A DNA stretch of 64,000 nt from Glycomyces tenuis DSM 44171 (GCF_000427885.1 NZ_ATYW01000001.1:426699-490698); one strand, 5' to 3'; shown: positions 30,575 to 39,610, numbered from the stretch's first letter. Numbers and translations: made by a program. Notes: generated from the letters alone by a model not told the origin.

Positions 30575-33331
30575 TCAGCCTTCTTGAAGGCGTCGGAGTT
30601 TATCCTGCAGTTCCTCGTGGAGCTGAGGTGAGATGCCGGCCCTCACGAGGCCGACCGCTTTGCGCCACACCGCTGCCGCGGCGTCCAGATTGCCGAGTGC
30701 GAGGTGAGCGTCGCCCAAGCGTGAAAGCGCCTCCGCTGTGGCCTTCTCGTCTCCGAGCTGCTCGAACCGCTCGATCGACTCCTCGAAGAATCCGATCGAG
30801 CGCTCCGCATCGCCGTTGTGCAGGTGGATGTACCCGATGGTGTCCGCGACGTTGGCGATGTGGTTGACGTCGTCGAACCGGTAGGAGGCCTGGTAAGCGC
30901 GGGTGGCGTACTCGAGTGCGTTGTCGTACTCACCGCTCGCCGCGAGATACCACCCGACCGTATTGAGCATGACCGCCTCACCGTGCCCGTTGCCCAGCGA
31001 CTCGACGGTCCGCAGTGCCCGGTGCGCGTGTTCAAGGGCTTCGGCGGTCCGTCCTTGCGCGTGGTACATCATGGCGAAGGTCCGGTCGATGTGGGCCGAA
31101 AGCACCGGGTCGAGGTCGGCGCACAATGCCGTGGTCTCGCGCATGAGCGCGAACGCCCGGTCGTGATCGCCGTTCCTGGAGTAGGACTGGGCCAGGTAGC
31201 GCAAGAGATGCGCCTGCCCCGTGAAGTCCCCGAGGCGTCTGGCCGCATTGACGCCGAGTTCCGTGAGTTTTATGCCTTCGCGCCAGTGACCGCACCCGTC
31301 CGAGAAGTGGACCACCGCCCAGGCCAGCCGCCATGCCGGGACGTCGAACCCGGTCGCCGCCGCGGACCGGATCAGCGCGCTGATCACCGCGTACTCGGCC
31401 GTGAACCAGGCCAACGCCGCCTGCCTGTCCTCGGCCTCCTCATGCGCGACACCGGGGACGGGCGGGGCGTGCTCGATCGGGTCGCGAGTCGGGTCGATCG
31501 CGAGTGCGCAGTCGTGAGCGGACCGCACATAGTGGTCGAACATCCTGTCGAGCGCCGAAGCGCGCTCATCCTCGTCGAGTTCGTGCGCGAGTTCGGCCGT
31601 GTAGGTCCGAACGAGGTCGTGGCAGGAGTACCGGCCGGGTTCGTGCTCGCGGACGAGCTGCGCGGATTCGAGTGCCCGCAGCAGCCGCCGCGCCTTCCCC
31701 CGGTCGATCGCCGCGAGACTCGCGACCGCCGCCACCGTGTAGTCGGGGCCGGGATGGAGCCCGAGGAGTCGGAACACCCTGGCGCTCTCGGGATCGAGGG
31801 CCCGATACGACGAGGCGAACACCGTCCGCAGGTCCGCGGCGGGGTCGCCTCCGGCGAAGGCGTCGAGGTCGGCGCTGAGTTCGTCGGCGAGGGCGTCCAG
31901 TGGGAAGTCGGGCCGAGTCGCCGCCCGCGCGGCCGCGATGGCCAAGGCCAGGGGGAGGCCGCCACACGCTCTCGAGATCCGTTGCACCGCTGAATGGTTC
32001 GCTGCGACGGTCGCCTTGCCCAGGCGGTTCTCGAGCAGTGTCATCGACTCGCCCTCCGAGAGCTGTCCGAGGACGACGGGGCGGGCCGAGTGGGTCGCGG
32101 CGAGGCCTGCCAGAGAATTCCGACTCGTCACCACGGTCACGGCGAGTGCGCCGCCCGGCAGCAGTGGCCGGACCTGGGCGGCGTCGCGGGCGTTGTCGAG
32201 GACGACGAGCACGCGGCGGTTCGCGACCAGGCTTCGATAGAGCTCGACCTGGGCCTGAGGGTCGGAAGGGATGCGCGAGGGCGCGACGCCGAGGGGTTCG
32301 AGGAAGTGCCGTGCCGCGTCGCCGGGTTCGAGCGGTTTGCTCTGCGGGTCGAAGCCGCGGAGGTTGACGTGCAGTTGACCGTCGGGGAAATGCTCGGCGA
32401 CCTGGCGTGCCCAGTGGACGGTGAGGCTGGTCTTCCCCGCACCCCCGGCGCCGGTCACGAGCGCGACGAGCGGCTCGCCCTCCGATTTGAGCATGGCGTC
32501 GAGTCGCCGCAGGTGTTCGGTGCGGCCGGTGAAGCCGCCGATGCCCGCCGGGAGCTGCGCGGGGATCGCGGCGGGTTCGGTGCGGGCGGGGTCGAGGCCG
32601 GAGTCTTCGCGCAGGAGCGCCGTGTGCAGCTCGCGCAGGTCGGGAGTCGGGTCCACACCGAGGGCGTACCCGAGCCGCTCGGCGAGTTCGGCGTAGGCGG
32701 TCAGGGCCTCAGGGGTGCGGCCGGTGCGGTGGAGCGCCAGCATGAGCTGCGCGGTGAACGGCTGGCGCAGTGGGTGTTCGGCGACGAGGCGGCGCAGCTC
32801 GGAGGTCAGTCCCTCGTGGAGTCCCAGGTCGAGTTCGAGTGCTATCCGCTGTTCCAGCAGCGAGAGCCGCTCTTCTTCGAGTTCGGCGGCGAGGCCGCCG
32901 ACGAGCAGCCCGCCGATGCCGCCGAAGGCGGGTCCGCGCCACTCGGCGAGCGCGGAGCGGACCGATTCGAGGGCCCCCGGGAGATCGCTCCCTTCGCGGC
33001 GGTGCCGGGCCTCGGTGGCGTGCGCGCGGCTGCGGAGCAGGTCGAGTTCTTCCGCGGCGACGTCGAGGCGGTAGCCCTGGCCGACCGTGCGGAGCCGGTC
33101 GCGGCCGGCTCCCAGGGCGCGGCGGAGGCCGCTGACGACGTTCCGCACCTGCTGGCGCGCGGTCTCGGGCGGGGTGTCGTCCCACAGGGCCCGTTCGATC
33201 CGGTCGATGCCGACCAGGCGGCCCGACTCGTGGAGCAGCACGGCGAGCAGCCGCCGTTGGTGGGGGCCGCGCAGGGGGAGGACCCGGTCGCCGCTGCGGA
33301 CCTCCATCGGCCCGAGTATCCGGAAATCCAC
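30575..33331 (-). CDS. AfsR/SARP-family regulator with NB-ARC and TPR domains
   Basis: A 918-residue regulator. Domains: winged-helix OmpR-type DNA-binding (1-90), BTAD helical domain (95-245), an NB-ARC ATPase with P-loop VTGAGGAGKTS at 292-302 and downstream VLVVLDNARDAAQVRPLLPGG (Walker B), and TPR repeats (about 640-918) such as ARRLGDFTGQAHLLRYLAQSYSRNGDHDRAFALMRE. This is the AfsR architecture, which controls antibiotic and other secondary metabolism genes. The GTG start gives VDFRILGPMEV with a GGGGG-type site upstream. No biosynthetic cluster lies next to it, so its target is elsewhere. Confidence 0.92.
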   Translation of the reverse strand: MDFRILGPMEVRSGDRVLPLRGPHQRRLLAVLLHESGRLVGIDRIERALWDDTPPETARQQVRNVVSGLRRALGAGRDRLRTVGQGYRLDVAAEELDLLRSRAHATEARHRREGSDLPGALESVRSALAEWRGPAFGGIGGLLVGGLAAELEEERLSLLEQRIALELDLGLHEGLTSELRRLVAEHPLRQPFTAQLMLALHRTGRTPEALTAYAELAERLGYALGVDPTPDLRELHTALLREDSGLDPARTEPAAIPAQLPAGIGGFTGRTEHLRRLDAMLKSEGEPLVALVTGAGGAGKTSLTVHWARQVAEHFPDGQLHVNLRGFDPQSKPLEPGDAARHFLEPLGVAPSRIPSDPQAQVELYRSLVANRRVLVVLDNARDAAQVRPLLPGGALAVTVVTSRNSLAGLAATHSARPVVLGQLSEGESMTLLENRLGKATVAANHSAVQRISRACGGLPLALAIAAARAATRPDFPLDALADELSADLDAFAGGDPAADLRTVFASSYRALDPESARVFRLLGLHPGPDYTVAAVASLAAIDRGKARRLLRALESAQLVREHEPGRYSCHDLVRTYTAELAHELDEDERASALDRMFDHYVRSAHDCALAIDPTRDPIEHAPPVPGVAHEEAEDRQAALAWFTAEYAVISALIRSAAATGFDVPAWRLAWAVVHFSDGCGHWREGIKLTELGVNAARRLGDFTGQAHLLRYLAQSYSRNGDHDRAFALMRETTALCADLDPVLSAHIDRTFAMMYHAQGRTAEALEHAHRALRTVESLGNGHGEAVMLNTVGWYLAASGEYDNALEYATRAYQASYRFDDVNHIANVADTIGYIHLHNGDAERSIGFFEESIERFEQLGDEKATAEALSRLGDAHLALGNLDAAAAVWRKAVGLVRAGISPQLHEELQDKLRRLQEG

Positions 33332-33449
33332 GGCGCCCCCATTGTTCCGATTCTGCCGCTCATGAGGAGTTTCCCATGTCGGGCAGGTGAACGGGGGACG
33401 AGCGGGCGGTGGTGTCCATCTGCCCGGCCGCGGCGCCGCGGGGCGGTGT

Positions 33450-33479
33450 TTGACCCGGGCGGGATCTTGCGCCTAGTAT
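33450..33479 (+). promoter_or_regulatory. Promoter of the FAD monooxygenase-tetR operon
   Basis: TTGACC at 33450-33455, an 18-base spacer and TAGTAT at 33474-33479. Confidence 0.7.
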
Positions 33480-33508
33480 TTGTATACGCAGTCGTTTGCG
33501 TATTCAAA
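33479..33508. promoter_or_regulatory. TetR-type operator over the transcription start
   Basis: TTTGTATACGCA, six bases, TGCGTATTCAAA: 12-base arms matching at 11 of 12. It abuts the -10 box and covers the expected start, so binding would block initiation. The TetR protein encoded downstream is the likely ligand. Confidence 0.75.
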
Positions 33509-33521
33509 TTGAGGTGATGCC

Positions 33522-35024
33522 ATGGACGGTGCACGAGTCTTGGTGGCCGGAGCCGGGCCGAGCGGGCTGACCCTCGCCTGCGGGCTTGCGGCCCAAGGAA
33601 TTCCGGTGACAGTGGTCGACGGCGCCGAAGGCCCCTCCCCGACCTCGCGCGCCAACATCCTCCACGCCCGGGGCGTCGAGGTCCTGACCCGGACCGGGGC
33701 CATCGGCGATCTCGTCGAGCGGTCGCTCGAGCCGATCGGCATCACCATGCACGCGGGTGCGAAACCGCTGGTGACCATGCAGTTCTCCGAGGACGACAAG
33801 GAGCACTTCCAGGCGCTGTTCATCTCGCAGGCGCTCATCGAGGAGGAGCTGCGGAGGCGGCTCGGCGAACTCGGCGTCGCGGTCGAGTGGGGCCGCCGGG
33901 TTCTCGGCGCGGACCAGGGCGGCGACGGCGTCACCGTCGCGTTCGAGGGCGGGCGGAGTGAGCGCTTCGACTGGGTCGTGGGCTGCGACGGCGCCCGCAG
34001 TGCCGTCCGCGAAGCCGCCGGAATCGCCTTCCCCGGCGTCGAAGTGGTCGAGCAGTTCCTCCTGGCCGACGTCCACGCCGACTGGGACCGCGAGCGGAAC
34101 CGCTCGGCCGGCTGGTTCCACGACGACGGCCTGTTCCTGACGATCCCCATGCGCGACAAGGAAGACGACCTGTGGCGCCTCATGGCCTCGGTCGAGAAGA
34201 GCGACCGCCGGCTCGAGCCCGAGGACATCGTCGCCGCATTCGAGAAGCTGGTGCCCGAGCGCTCCGGGGACCACGGCCTGCGCATCAAGAGCGCCGTGTG
34301 GACCTCGGTCTTCCGAGTCCAGCGCCGCCTCGCCGACGACTACCGGCGCGGACGCATCCTGCTCGCCGGGGACGCCGCGCACATTCACAGTCCCATCGGC
34401 GGACAGGGCATGAACACCGGCATCGGCGACGCCGAGAACCTGGCGTGGAAGCTCGCCCTGGTCGCCTCCGGCCGGGCCGGCGAGGAACTGCTCGACACGT
34501 ACGGGGCCGAGCGGCGCCCGCTCGCGACCGAGGTGCTCAAGCGGACCACCGACAACACGAAGCTCCTGGTGGGGGACACCGCGGTACGGCGAGTGCTGCG
34601 GGACCTGTTCTTCGTGCCGCTGCTGAACCTCGATGCGGTGCAGCGCCGGGCCACGCGCGTCAACTCGCAGCTGTGGGTGACGTACCGGAAGGGCCCGCTC
34701 GGCGGCGGGGGCCGCGGCCGGGGCGCCCGGCCCGGCGACCGGATCCCCGACCGCGACTGCACGCGGGCCGACGGCGCGAAGACCCGCCTGTTCGACGTCC
34801 TCGGACCGGCCTGGGCGCTGCTCGTCCCCGGTGCGGAGGGCGACGATCCGCAGGTCCCCGCGGTGATCCGCGCGTGCCTCGGCGACAATGTCGAAGTGCT
34901 GCACACCGACACCGATGACCTCCTGCTGGTGCGCCCCGACGGCCATCTCGCCTGGCGCGGGACCGACCCCGCGGAGGCCGCCGCCAGGCTCCGCGACGCC
35001 TTCGCGCTCGGGGGCGGGCGATGA
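33522..35024 (+). CDS. FAD-dependent aromatic monooxygenase (PHBH fold)
   Basis: A 500-residue flavin hydroxylase. The N-terminal FAD loop is VLVAGAGPSGLTLACGLAAQGIPVTVVD at 6-33, the middle has DWVVGCDGARSAVREAAG (the DG motif), and the C-terminal FAD site reads GDAAHIHSPIGGQGMNTGIGDAENLAWKLALV. A thioredoxin-like tail (about 400-500) is typical of the phenol/polyketide hydroxylase group. It would hydroxylate an aromatic or polyketide compound, or inactivate a drug such as rifampicin or tetracycline. It shares ATGA with tetR, suggesting inducible detoxification. Confidence 0.92.
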   Translation: MDGARVLVAGAGPSGLTLACGLAAQGIPVTVVDGAEGPSPTSRANILHARGVEVLTRTGAIGDLVERSLEPIGITMHAGAKPLVTMQFSEDDKEHFQALFISQALIEEELRRRLGELGVAVEWGRRVLGADQGGDGVTVAFEGGRSERFDWVVGCDGARSAVREAAGIAFPGVEVVEQFLLADVHADWDRERNRSAGWFHDDGLFLTIPMRDKEDDLWRLMASVEKSDRRLEPEDIVAAFEKLVPERSGDHGLRIKSAVWTSVFRVQRRLADDYRRGRILLAGDAAHIHSPIGGQGMNTGIGDAENLAWKLALVASGRAGEELLDTYGAERRPLATEVLKRTTDNTKLLVGDTAVRRVLRDLFFVPLLNLDAVQRRATRVNSQLWVTYRKGPLGGGGRGRGARPGDRIPDRDCTRADGAKTRLFDVLGPAWALLVPGAEGDDPQVPAVIRACLGDNVEVLHTDTDDLLLVRPDGHLAWRGTDPAEAAARLRDAFALGGGR

Positions 35025-35641
35025 GCGGCTCCCCGGCGGTGCGGAACGACGGCCCCGGCCGCCCCCGCGATCCTGCTGCCGACCAGGCGATCCTCAAGGC
35101 CGCCATGGACCTCCTCGTCGAGCGCGGCGTCGAGCACACCAGCATCGAGCAGATCGCCAAGCGCGCCGGGGTCGCCAAGGTCACCGTCTACCGCCGCTGG
35201 AGCTCTAAAGAGGACCTGTTCGCGCAGGCCATCGAGGCCGCGCGCGACGAACTCCCGAACGTCACCGACGCCCGCCGGCCCGGCCAGAAGCTTCCCGACC
35301 TCATCGGCGAACTCCTGCCTCGCTGGGGCGAGCTGCTGGCCGAGCCGCGCTTCCGCGCCCTCACCGCGCGGCTGCTCGGGGCGGGACCGAGCCACCCGCG
35401 GCTGCTCGAGGCGTATGTGAAGCACCACGCCGAGCCGCGCCGCCTGCGAGCCCGGGCCGCGATGCTCCAAGCGCAGGAGGACGGCGTGCTCGAGGCGGAC
35501 GCCGACGTGGACATGCTCATCGACATGATGACCGGGGCGGCCGTGCAGCGGCTGCTGCTCAGTCCGGAGCCCGCGACCCCGGAGGAGATGACGGCGTACC
35601 TGCGCCGACTCCTGCGCCAATGCGGGTTCACCGTCGCCTGA
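35021..35641 (+). CDS. TetR-family regulator
   Basis: A 206-residue repressor. The DNA-binding domain is AILKAAMDLLVERGVEHTSIEQIAKRAGVAKVTVYRRWSSKEDLFAQAIEAAR (about 23-75); the C-terminal domain is of the TetR_C ligand type. It overlaps the monooxygenase by four bases and likely represses the common promoter at 33450-33508, with release by the monooxygenase's substrate. Confidence 0.92.
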   Translation: MSGSPAVRNDGPGRPRDPAADQAILKAAMDLLVERGVEHTSIEQIAKRAGVAKVTVYRRWSSKEDLFAQAIEAARDELPNVTDARRPGQKLPDLIGELLPRWGELLAEPRFRALTARLLGAGPSHPRLLEAYVKHHAEPRRLRARAAMLQAQEDGVLEADADVDMLIDMMTGAAVQRLLLSPEPATPEEMTAYLRRLLRQCGFTVA

Positions 35642-35994
35642 GCGAAGCCGCATCGGTTCGAACGCGCTGGGGCGGCGACCGGGTCGACCCGGTGCGCCCG
35701 AGCGAAGAGGCGACCACGTCCGCCCGCATGCGGGGTCGCCTGCCGCCCGGTCGGTCCGTGCATCAGATTCTCAAGGCGGCCGGTGGCCGGGTCCTCGGCC
35801 GGCCGCGGGCCCGGCACGGGGCCTCGGAGCGATCTGTTGCAGTTCGATAAAGAAAACCGATGGGAGCGTGACCGGTCTACCTGCCACGGGGCCCGCGCCC
35901 CCGCTTCGAAAGGCCGCGAAGCGCACCAAGCTGTAACCACGGATGGGTAAGTTCACGCCGTCGCAGACCCGTTTCGAGAAAGGCGCGCGGAAAC
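35642..35994. other. Intergenic region with a GC hairpin
   Basis: About 350 bases. An 8-bp GCGGCCGG/CCGGCCGC hairpin lies at 35776-35806 and may end the tetR message. Before the next gene, TTGCAG near 35836 and AT-richer sequence could be its promoter. No gene seen. Confidence 0.5.
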
Positions 35995-36354
35995 ATGCCA
36001 TCCGTGTTCGAAGACCCAGAAGGATACATGCGGGAATTCGAGAACCGCATAAACACCATGGTCGAGAAGGCGTCCTCCCTGGACGAGGCGCTCGGGGCGA
36101 CCGCGGCCACCGCGAGATCCGAAGGCGGCGAGGTGCGCGTCACGGTGGGCGTCGGCGGCGCCCTCCAGGAGATCCACCTCAACTCCAAGGCGCAGACGCT
36201 GAGCCCCAGGGCCCTCGCCGCCATGATCAAGGAGACCTACGACGAGGCGGCGGTCCAGGCCGGCGACGCCTCGGCCCGGGCGCTCTCCGACGTGTTCGGG
36301 GAGGACAGCGAGATCGTCCAGCAGGTCAGAGCGAACCGTCCCCCCGAGGAGTAG
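35995..36354 (+). CDS. YbaB/EbfC-family nucleoid-associated-like protein
   Basis: A 119-residue protein, MPSVFEDPEGYMREFENRINTMVEKASSLDEALGATAATARSEGGEVRVTVGVGGALQEIHL. The helix-sheet arrangement and GxVxVTVxxxGxLxxIxL pattern match the YbaB/EbfC family. In actinobacteria such genes often lie at the start of ESX/type VII-like clusters, as here. It is followed four bases later by a small secreted-type gene. Confidence 0.8.
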   Translation: MPSVFEDPEGYMREFENRINTMVEKASSLDEALGATAATARSEGGEVRVTVGVGGALQEIHLNSKAQTLSPRALAAMIKETYDEAAVQAGDASARALSDVFGEDSEIVQQVRANRPPEE

Positions 36355-36358
36355 CCGC

Positions 36359-36691
36359 GTGCAGGACCGCAACGACATCCCCTCCGCCGAGGCGTTCGAA
36401 ACCCACGCCGCGGGCATCAAGTCCAAAGTAGTCGAACCTGTGGCGCAGGCCTTCGACGCCGCCCAGCAGAAGGGGTTCGGCGACGTCCTCGACTTCGGGA
36501 TCGTCAACCTGCCGTTCGCGGGCGGCGCCGCCGACCTGGCGGGCAAGGCCACCGAGGCCGTCGGCCTGGCCCGCGAAGGCACCGAGGAGCTCGCCGCCAG
36601 GATCAAGGAGACCGGCCAGGCCTACCACGACAACGACGACGCCGTCGCGGACGCGTTCAACAAGTTCACCAGCGAGACGGAGCAGCAATGA
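36359..36691 (+). CDS. Small type VII secretion-associated protein (EspC/DUF2580-like)
   Basis: A 110-residue helical protein starting at GTG with GAGGAG eight bases upstream: VQDRNDIPSAEAFETHAAGIKSKVVEPVAQAFDAAQQKGFGDVLDFGIVNLPF. No signal peptide. It ends in a long helix with DNDDAVADAF, the conserved end of ESX-1 EspC-like proteins (AYxxxDxxxA). Overlaps the next gene by four bases. Confidence 0.7.
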   Translation: MQDRNDIPSAEAFETHAAGIKSKVVEPVAQAFDAAQQKGFGDVLDFGIVNLPFAGGAADLAGKATEAVGLAREGTEELAARIKETGQAYHDNDDAVADAFNKFTSETEQQ

Positions 36692-37839
36692 ACGACCTCA
36701 TCGTCGAACCCGACAAGTCCGTGCCCGGCGCCGGCACCTTCACCGGCGCGAAGGCCCTGCACAGCGCGCAGCTCCTCGCGAACTCCGAGACCGACCTGGA
36801 GAAGGGCCTCAACGGCACGGTCATGGCGCTGGACATCATCGGCATGGTCCTCAACCCGCTCATGGGATTCATGAAGGCCGGCGTCGGTTTCCTCATCGAG
36901 CACGTCGGGCCGCTCCGGGACTTCCTCGACATGCTGGCGGGCGACCCCGTCTCCATCAACGCCACCAAGGACACCTGGAAGAACATCCAGGCCGCGCTGG
37001 ACCAGGCGGCCACCGACCTCATCGGCGACGCGGGCACCGTGGCCGACTGGACCGGCGACGCCGCCGACGCCTACCGGGGCAGGATCGCCGACTTCGAGGC
37101 CGCGATCCGGGCCGGAAGCTCCGCCTCCGGGAGCATCGCGAAGTACATGGAGGTCATGGGCATCTGGACCGCGGTCACCCGCGCGCTGGTGCTGGAGCTC
37201 ATCTGCGAGTTCGTGTCCCGCGCCATCATGTACGCGCTCGCGGCGCTGGCGGCCTCGTGGTTCACCTTCGGCGGTTCACTCGCGGCCATGGTCGCGGGGG
37301 TCATCGCGGACGCCATGGTCCTCATCGCCAAGATCTCGACGCACTTCGTCAAGCTCGGCAACGCCATGTCGAAGCTCGCGGGCCGCTTCCCCAAGCTCGC
37401 CGGCTCGCTCGACGACGCGGGCAAGGCCGTGTCGAACTTCGGGACGAAGGGGTACAACAGCAGCGTCAAGAAGAACATCGCCATGCACAACAAGATGTTC
37501 AATCAGCAGCAGACGGCGATCGAATACGGCGACATCAGCAAGGGAATCGGCGGCTGGATGGGGGGCCACCAGGGTGCCAACCAGAAGACGATCTACGACA
37601 CGCTTCGAGGCCCCTTCGGCTCCGGCAACATCCCCGGCACCGGCGGTCTCAGCCCCGTCTACAAGGACAAGGTGATCCCGCCGACGTCCATCCGCGGGCA
37701 CGAGGTCACCGGCGGCAAGAGCGTTGCCGAGATCATCGGCGGCTACCCGCTGACCGGTGTCAAGGGCGGCATGAAAGGCGCCCCCGCCGCGACGCAGGAC
37801 CCTTCGCAGGGCGAACCGCAGGGCCAATCGCAGCAGTGA
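36688..37839 (+). CDS. WXG100-superfamily secreted protein with membrane-like core
   Basis: A 383-residue protein. Residues about 85-160 form a WXG100-like helical hairpin with a WTG turn in GTVADWTGDAADAYRGRIADFEAAI. A hydrophobic stretch (about 155-215, WTAVTRALVLELICEFVSRAIMYALAALAASWF) follows, then a basic region, and a Gly/Pro/Gln-rich tail ending GEPQGQSQQ. It resembles long WXG proteins such as EspB-like or PPE-like substrates with membrane-active parts. It has no recognised toxin domain. It ends a three-gene operon and is followed by a strong hairpin. Confidence 0.75.
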   Translation: MNDLIVEPDKSVPGAGTFTGAKALHSAQLLANSETDLEKGLNGTVMALDIIGMVLNPLMGFMKAGVGFLIEHVGPLRDFLDMLAGDPVSINATKDTWKNIQAALDQAATDLIGDAGTVADWTGDAADAYRGRIADFEAAIRAGSSASGSIAKYMEVMGIWTAVTRALVLELICEFVSRAIMYALAALAASWFTFGGSLAAMVAGVIADAMVLIAKISTHFVKLGNAMSKLAGRFPKLAGSLDDAGKAVSNFGTKGYNSSVKKNIAMHNKMFNQQQTAIEYGDISKGIGGWMGGHQGANQKTIYDTLRGPFGSGNIPGTGGLSPVYKDKVIPPTSIRGHEVTGGKSVAEIIGGYPLTGVKGGMKGAPAATQDPSQGEPQGQSQQ

Positions 37840-37864
37840 CCGGCGGCCCGGCGGCGGAACGAAG

Positions 37865-37895
37865 GGCCCGGGGCCGCCGAAGGCGGCCCCGGGCC
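37865..37895. terminator. Perfect 14-bp hairpin
   Basis: GGCCCGGGGCCGCC, loop GAA, and its exact complement. It lies 26 bases after the WXG gene stop. Confidence 0.8.
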
Positions 37896-38025
37896 TGATC
37901 GCGGCCGGACGCGGAACAACCGTCACCCGACCGGGTTGAAGACCCGGCGACCGGGCGGACTGTCGGCCGACGTCGAACCGTTCGCGAGCGAGCCGGTCAG
38001 AGGGCGGCGCCGCTCCGCCGAGGAG

Positions 38026-39102
38026 TCATCGCCGCTCACCGGGGAGGTCTTTGGCAAGGCAGATCGTCCCCTCCGGTCCGGCGAGTGATGTCGGCCGGTA
38101 GCCCGTGTTCCGGTAGAGGGCGATGTTCCGCAAGCTCTTGGCCCCGGTGAACAGCACGGCTCGGCGGCAGTCCGGTTCGGCGGCGAGCTCGGCGGCGCGC
38201 AGCAGCCACCGGCCCAGACCTCGGCCTCGCAGGTCGGGAACGACGGCGAGCCGACCCAGGTGCCAGTCGGTCCCCACAGGGCGGGTCCGCACCATGCCGA
38301 GCAGTCGGCCGTCGAGCCGGATGCCGGTGGCGTTCCAGCTCGTGAGCCACTCGCGCACCTCCTCCGGCGACTCGCGCAGTGCCGGAATGGCCGTGGTGTC
38401 GTTGGCCACGGCCTCTTCGACCCAGCAGCACCGTTGCAGCACAGTGACTTCCGGGGCGTCGTCCGGGGTCAGCCGCCTCGCGTGGGACCCTGCCAACGGG
38501 CCGGGCACGGCCCCGGCTCGGGCGTGTTCGCGCATCGGCCGCAAGGCGTGGGCGAGGCGGACCAGCTCGTCCAACATGGCGGCACCCGCCGCGTCGCGGG
38601 CGGCATCCGGCCGCAGCCGCCCGTGCTCCACCGAATCGCCGATGCGGATCGCGACCGTGGCGCCCAGCGGGACCAGGCGCAAGGCGCTCACCACCTGCTT
38701 GGCGTGCTGGACCGACCGGGTCCCGGCCGAGGTGTTGCCGTAGCCGACGAAGCCGATCGGCTTCCAGGCCCACTCGTCGCCGAGGCAGTCCAGTGCGTTC
38801 TTCAGCGTGGCGGGCATCCCGTGGTTGTACTCCGGTGTGACCGCGATGAACCCGTCCGCCGCGTCGACGATGGCGCTCCACCGGCGAGTGTGCTCGTGCC
38901 GGTAGACGCCCGAGGAAGGATGTTCCTCCTCGTCCAGGAACGGCAGGTTCAGATCGCCGAGGGCCACCGGTGTGAGCTTGACGCCGATTTCCGCGGCCCG
39001 AGGGGCGATCGCGTCGATCAGCCATCGCCCCACGGCCGGGCCGAGGGCGCCCGGACGGGTGCTGCACGTCAGCACGGCGACCCGAAGCAATTTCATTGAC
39101 AT
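38026..39102 (-). CDS. NADPH-dependent FMN reductase fused to GNAT acetyltransferase
   Basis: A 358-residue two-domain protein. Residues 1-195 are an NADPH-FMN reductase: LLRVAVLTCSTRPGALGPAVGRWLID and AVTPEYNHGMPATLKNALDCLGDEWAWKPIGFVGYG, the PEYN flavin-binding turn. Residues about 208-358 are a GNAT N-acetyltransferase: HARRLTPDDAPEV, then LGRLAVVPDLRGRGLGRWLLRAAEL with the RxxGxG acetyl-CoA loop. Both are normally separate proteins. The linker (GAVPGPLAGS) is short, suggesting a simple fusion. A second ATG lies two codons in. It diverges from a marR gene at 39134. Confidence 0.88.
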   Translation of the reverse strand: MSMKLLRVAVLTCSTRPGALGPAVGRWLIDAIAPRAAEIGVKLTPVALGDLNLPFLDEEEHPSSGVYRHEHTRRWSAIVDAADGFIAVTPEYNHGMPATLKNALDCLGDEWAWKPIGFVGYGNTSAGTRSVQHAKQVVSALRLVPLGATVAIRIGDSVEHGRLRPDAARDAAGAAMLDELVRLAHALRPMREHARAGAVPGPLAGSHARRLTPDDAPEVTVLQRCCWVEEAVANDTTAIPALRESPEEVREWLTSWNATGIRLDGRLLGMVRTRPVGTDWHLGRLAVVPDLRGRGLGRWLLRAAELAAEPDCRRAVLFTGAKSLRNIALYRNTGYRPTSLAGPEGTICLAKDLPGERR

Positions 39103-39121
39103 GGAAACGAAGTGTACGTGG

Positions 39122-39141
39122 TAAGTTGATTACATGTCAAC
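39122..39141. promoter_or_regulatory. Leaderless marR promoter with palindrome
   Basis: TAAGTT at 39122-39127 ends six bases before the ATG at 39134. GTTGA (39125-39129) and TCAAC (39137-39141) form a short inverted repeat over the same site, fitting autorepression by MarR and shared control with the divergent fusion gene. Confidence 0.5.
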
Positions 39142-39610
39142 GACATCGTCGGCGAGGACCGTGCCCTGGTTGAACCCCGACGAAGACCGGGCCTGGCGGG
39201 CCTTCCGGCGGCTCATGGTCGCGGTCCAGACCGGCACGGCCCGCGACTTGGCCGCGATCGGGCTCTCCGAACCCGACTACGAGGTGCTGAGCACACTGTC
39301 CGAACGCGACGCCCACACCAGTACGCTGAGGGAGCAGGCGGAGAAGATGGGCTGGTCGCGGAGCCGGCTGTCCCGGCACGCGAGCCGCATGGAGGCGCGC
39401 GGTCTGCTGCGGCGCGCACCCGACCCGGCCGACGGCAGGGGCTGCCTGCTCGTGCTGACCGCGCGGGGCCTCGAAGTCCTCGAGGACGCCGCGCCCGCCC
39501 ACGTCGAGTCGGTGCGGCGCCACTTCATCGATCGGCTCACGCCGGAAGACCTCGCCGCCCTCGAGCGAATCGCCGGGAGCGTCCACGGAGCTCGTCGGCA
39601 TTTCCCTTGA
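39134..39610 (+). CDS. MarR-family regulator
   Basis: A 158-residue regulator with the winged-helix core LSEPDYEVLSTLSERDAHTSTLREQAEKMGWSRSRLSRHASRMEARGLLRRAPDPADGRGCLLVLTARGLEVLEDAAPAHVESVRRHF. MarR proteins sense phenolic or oxidising compounds. It lies 31 bases from the divergent FMN reductase-GNAT gene, its likely target. It appears leaderless. Confidence 0.9.
   Translation: MSTTSSARTVPWLNPDEDRAWRAFRRLMVAVQTGTARDLAAIGLSEPDYEVLSTLSERDAHTSTLREQAEKMGWSRSRLSRHASRMEARGLLRRAPDPADGRGCLLVLTARGLEVLEDAAPAHVESVRRHFIDRLTPEDLAALERIAGSVHGARRHFP

Noticed and set aside
28705-37839. A polyketide or other biosynthetic cluster around the AfsR-type regulator
   Set aside because: No synthase, carrier or tailoring set is present; only one FAD monooxygenase lies nearby and it has its own TetR.
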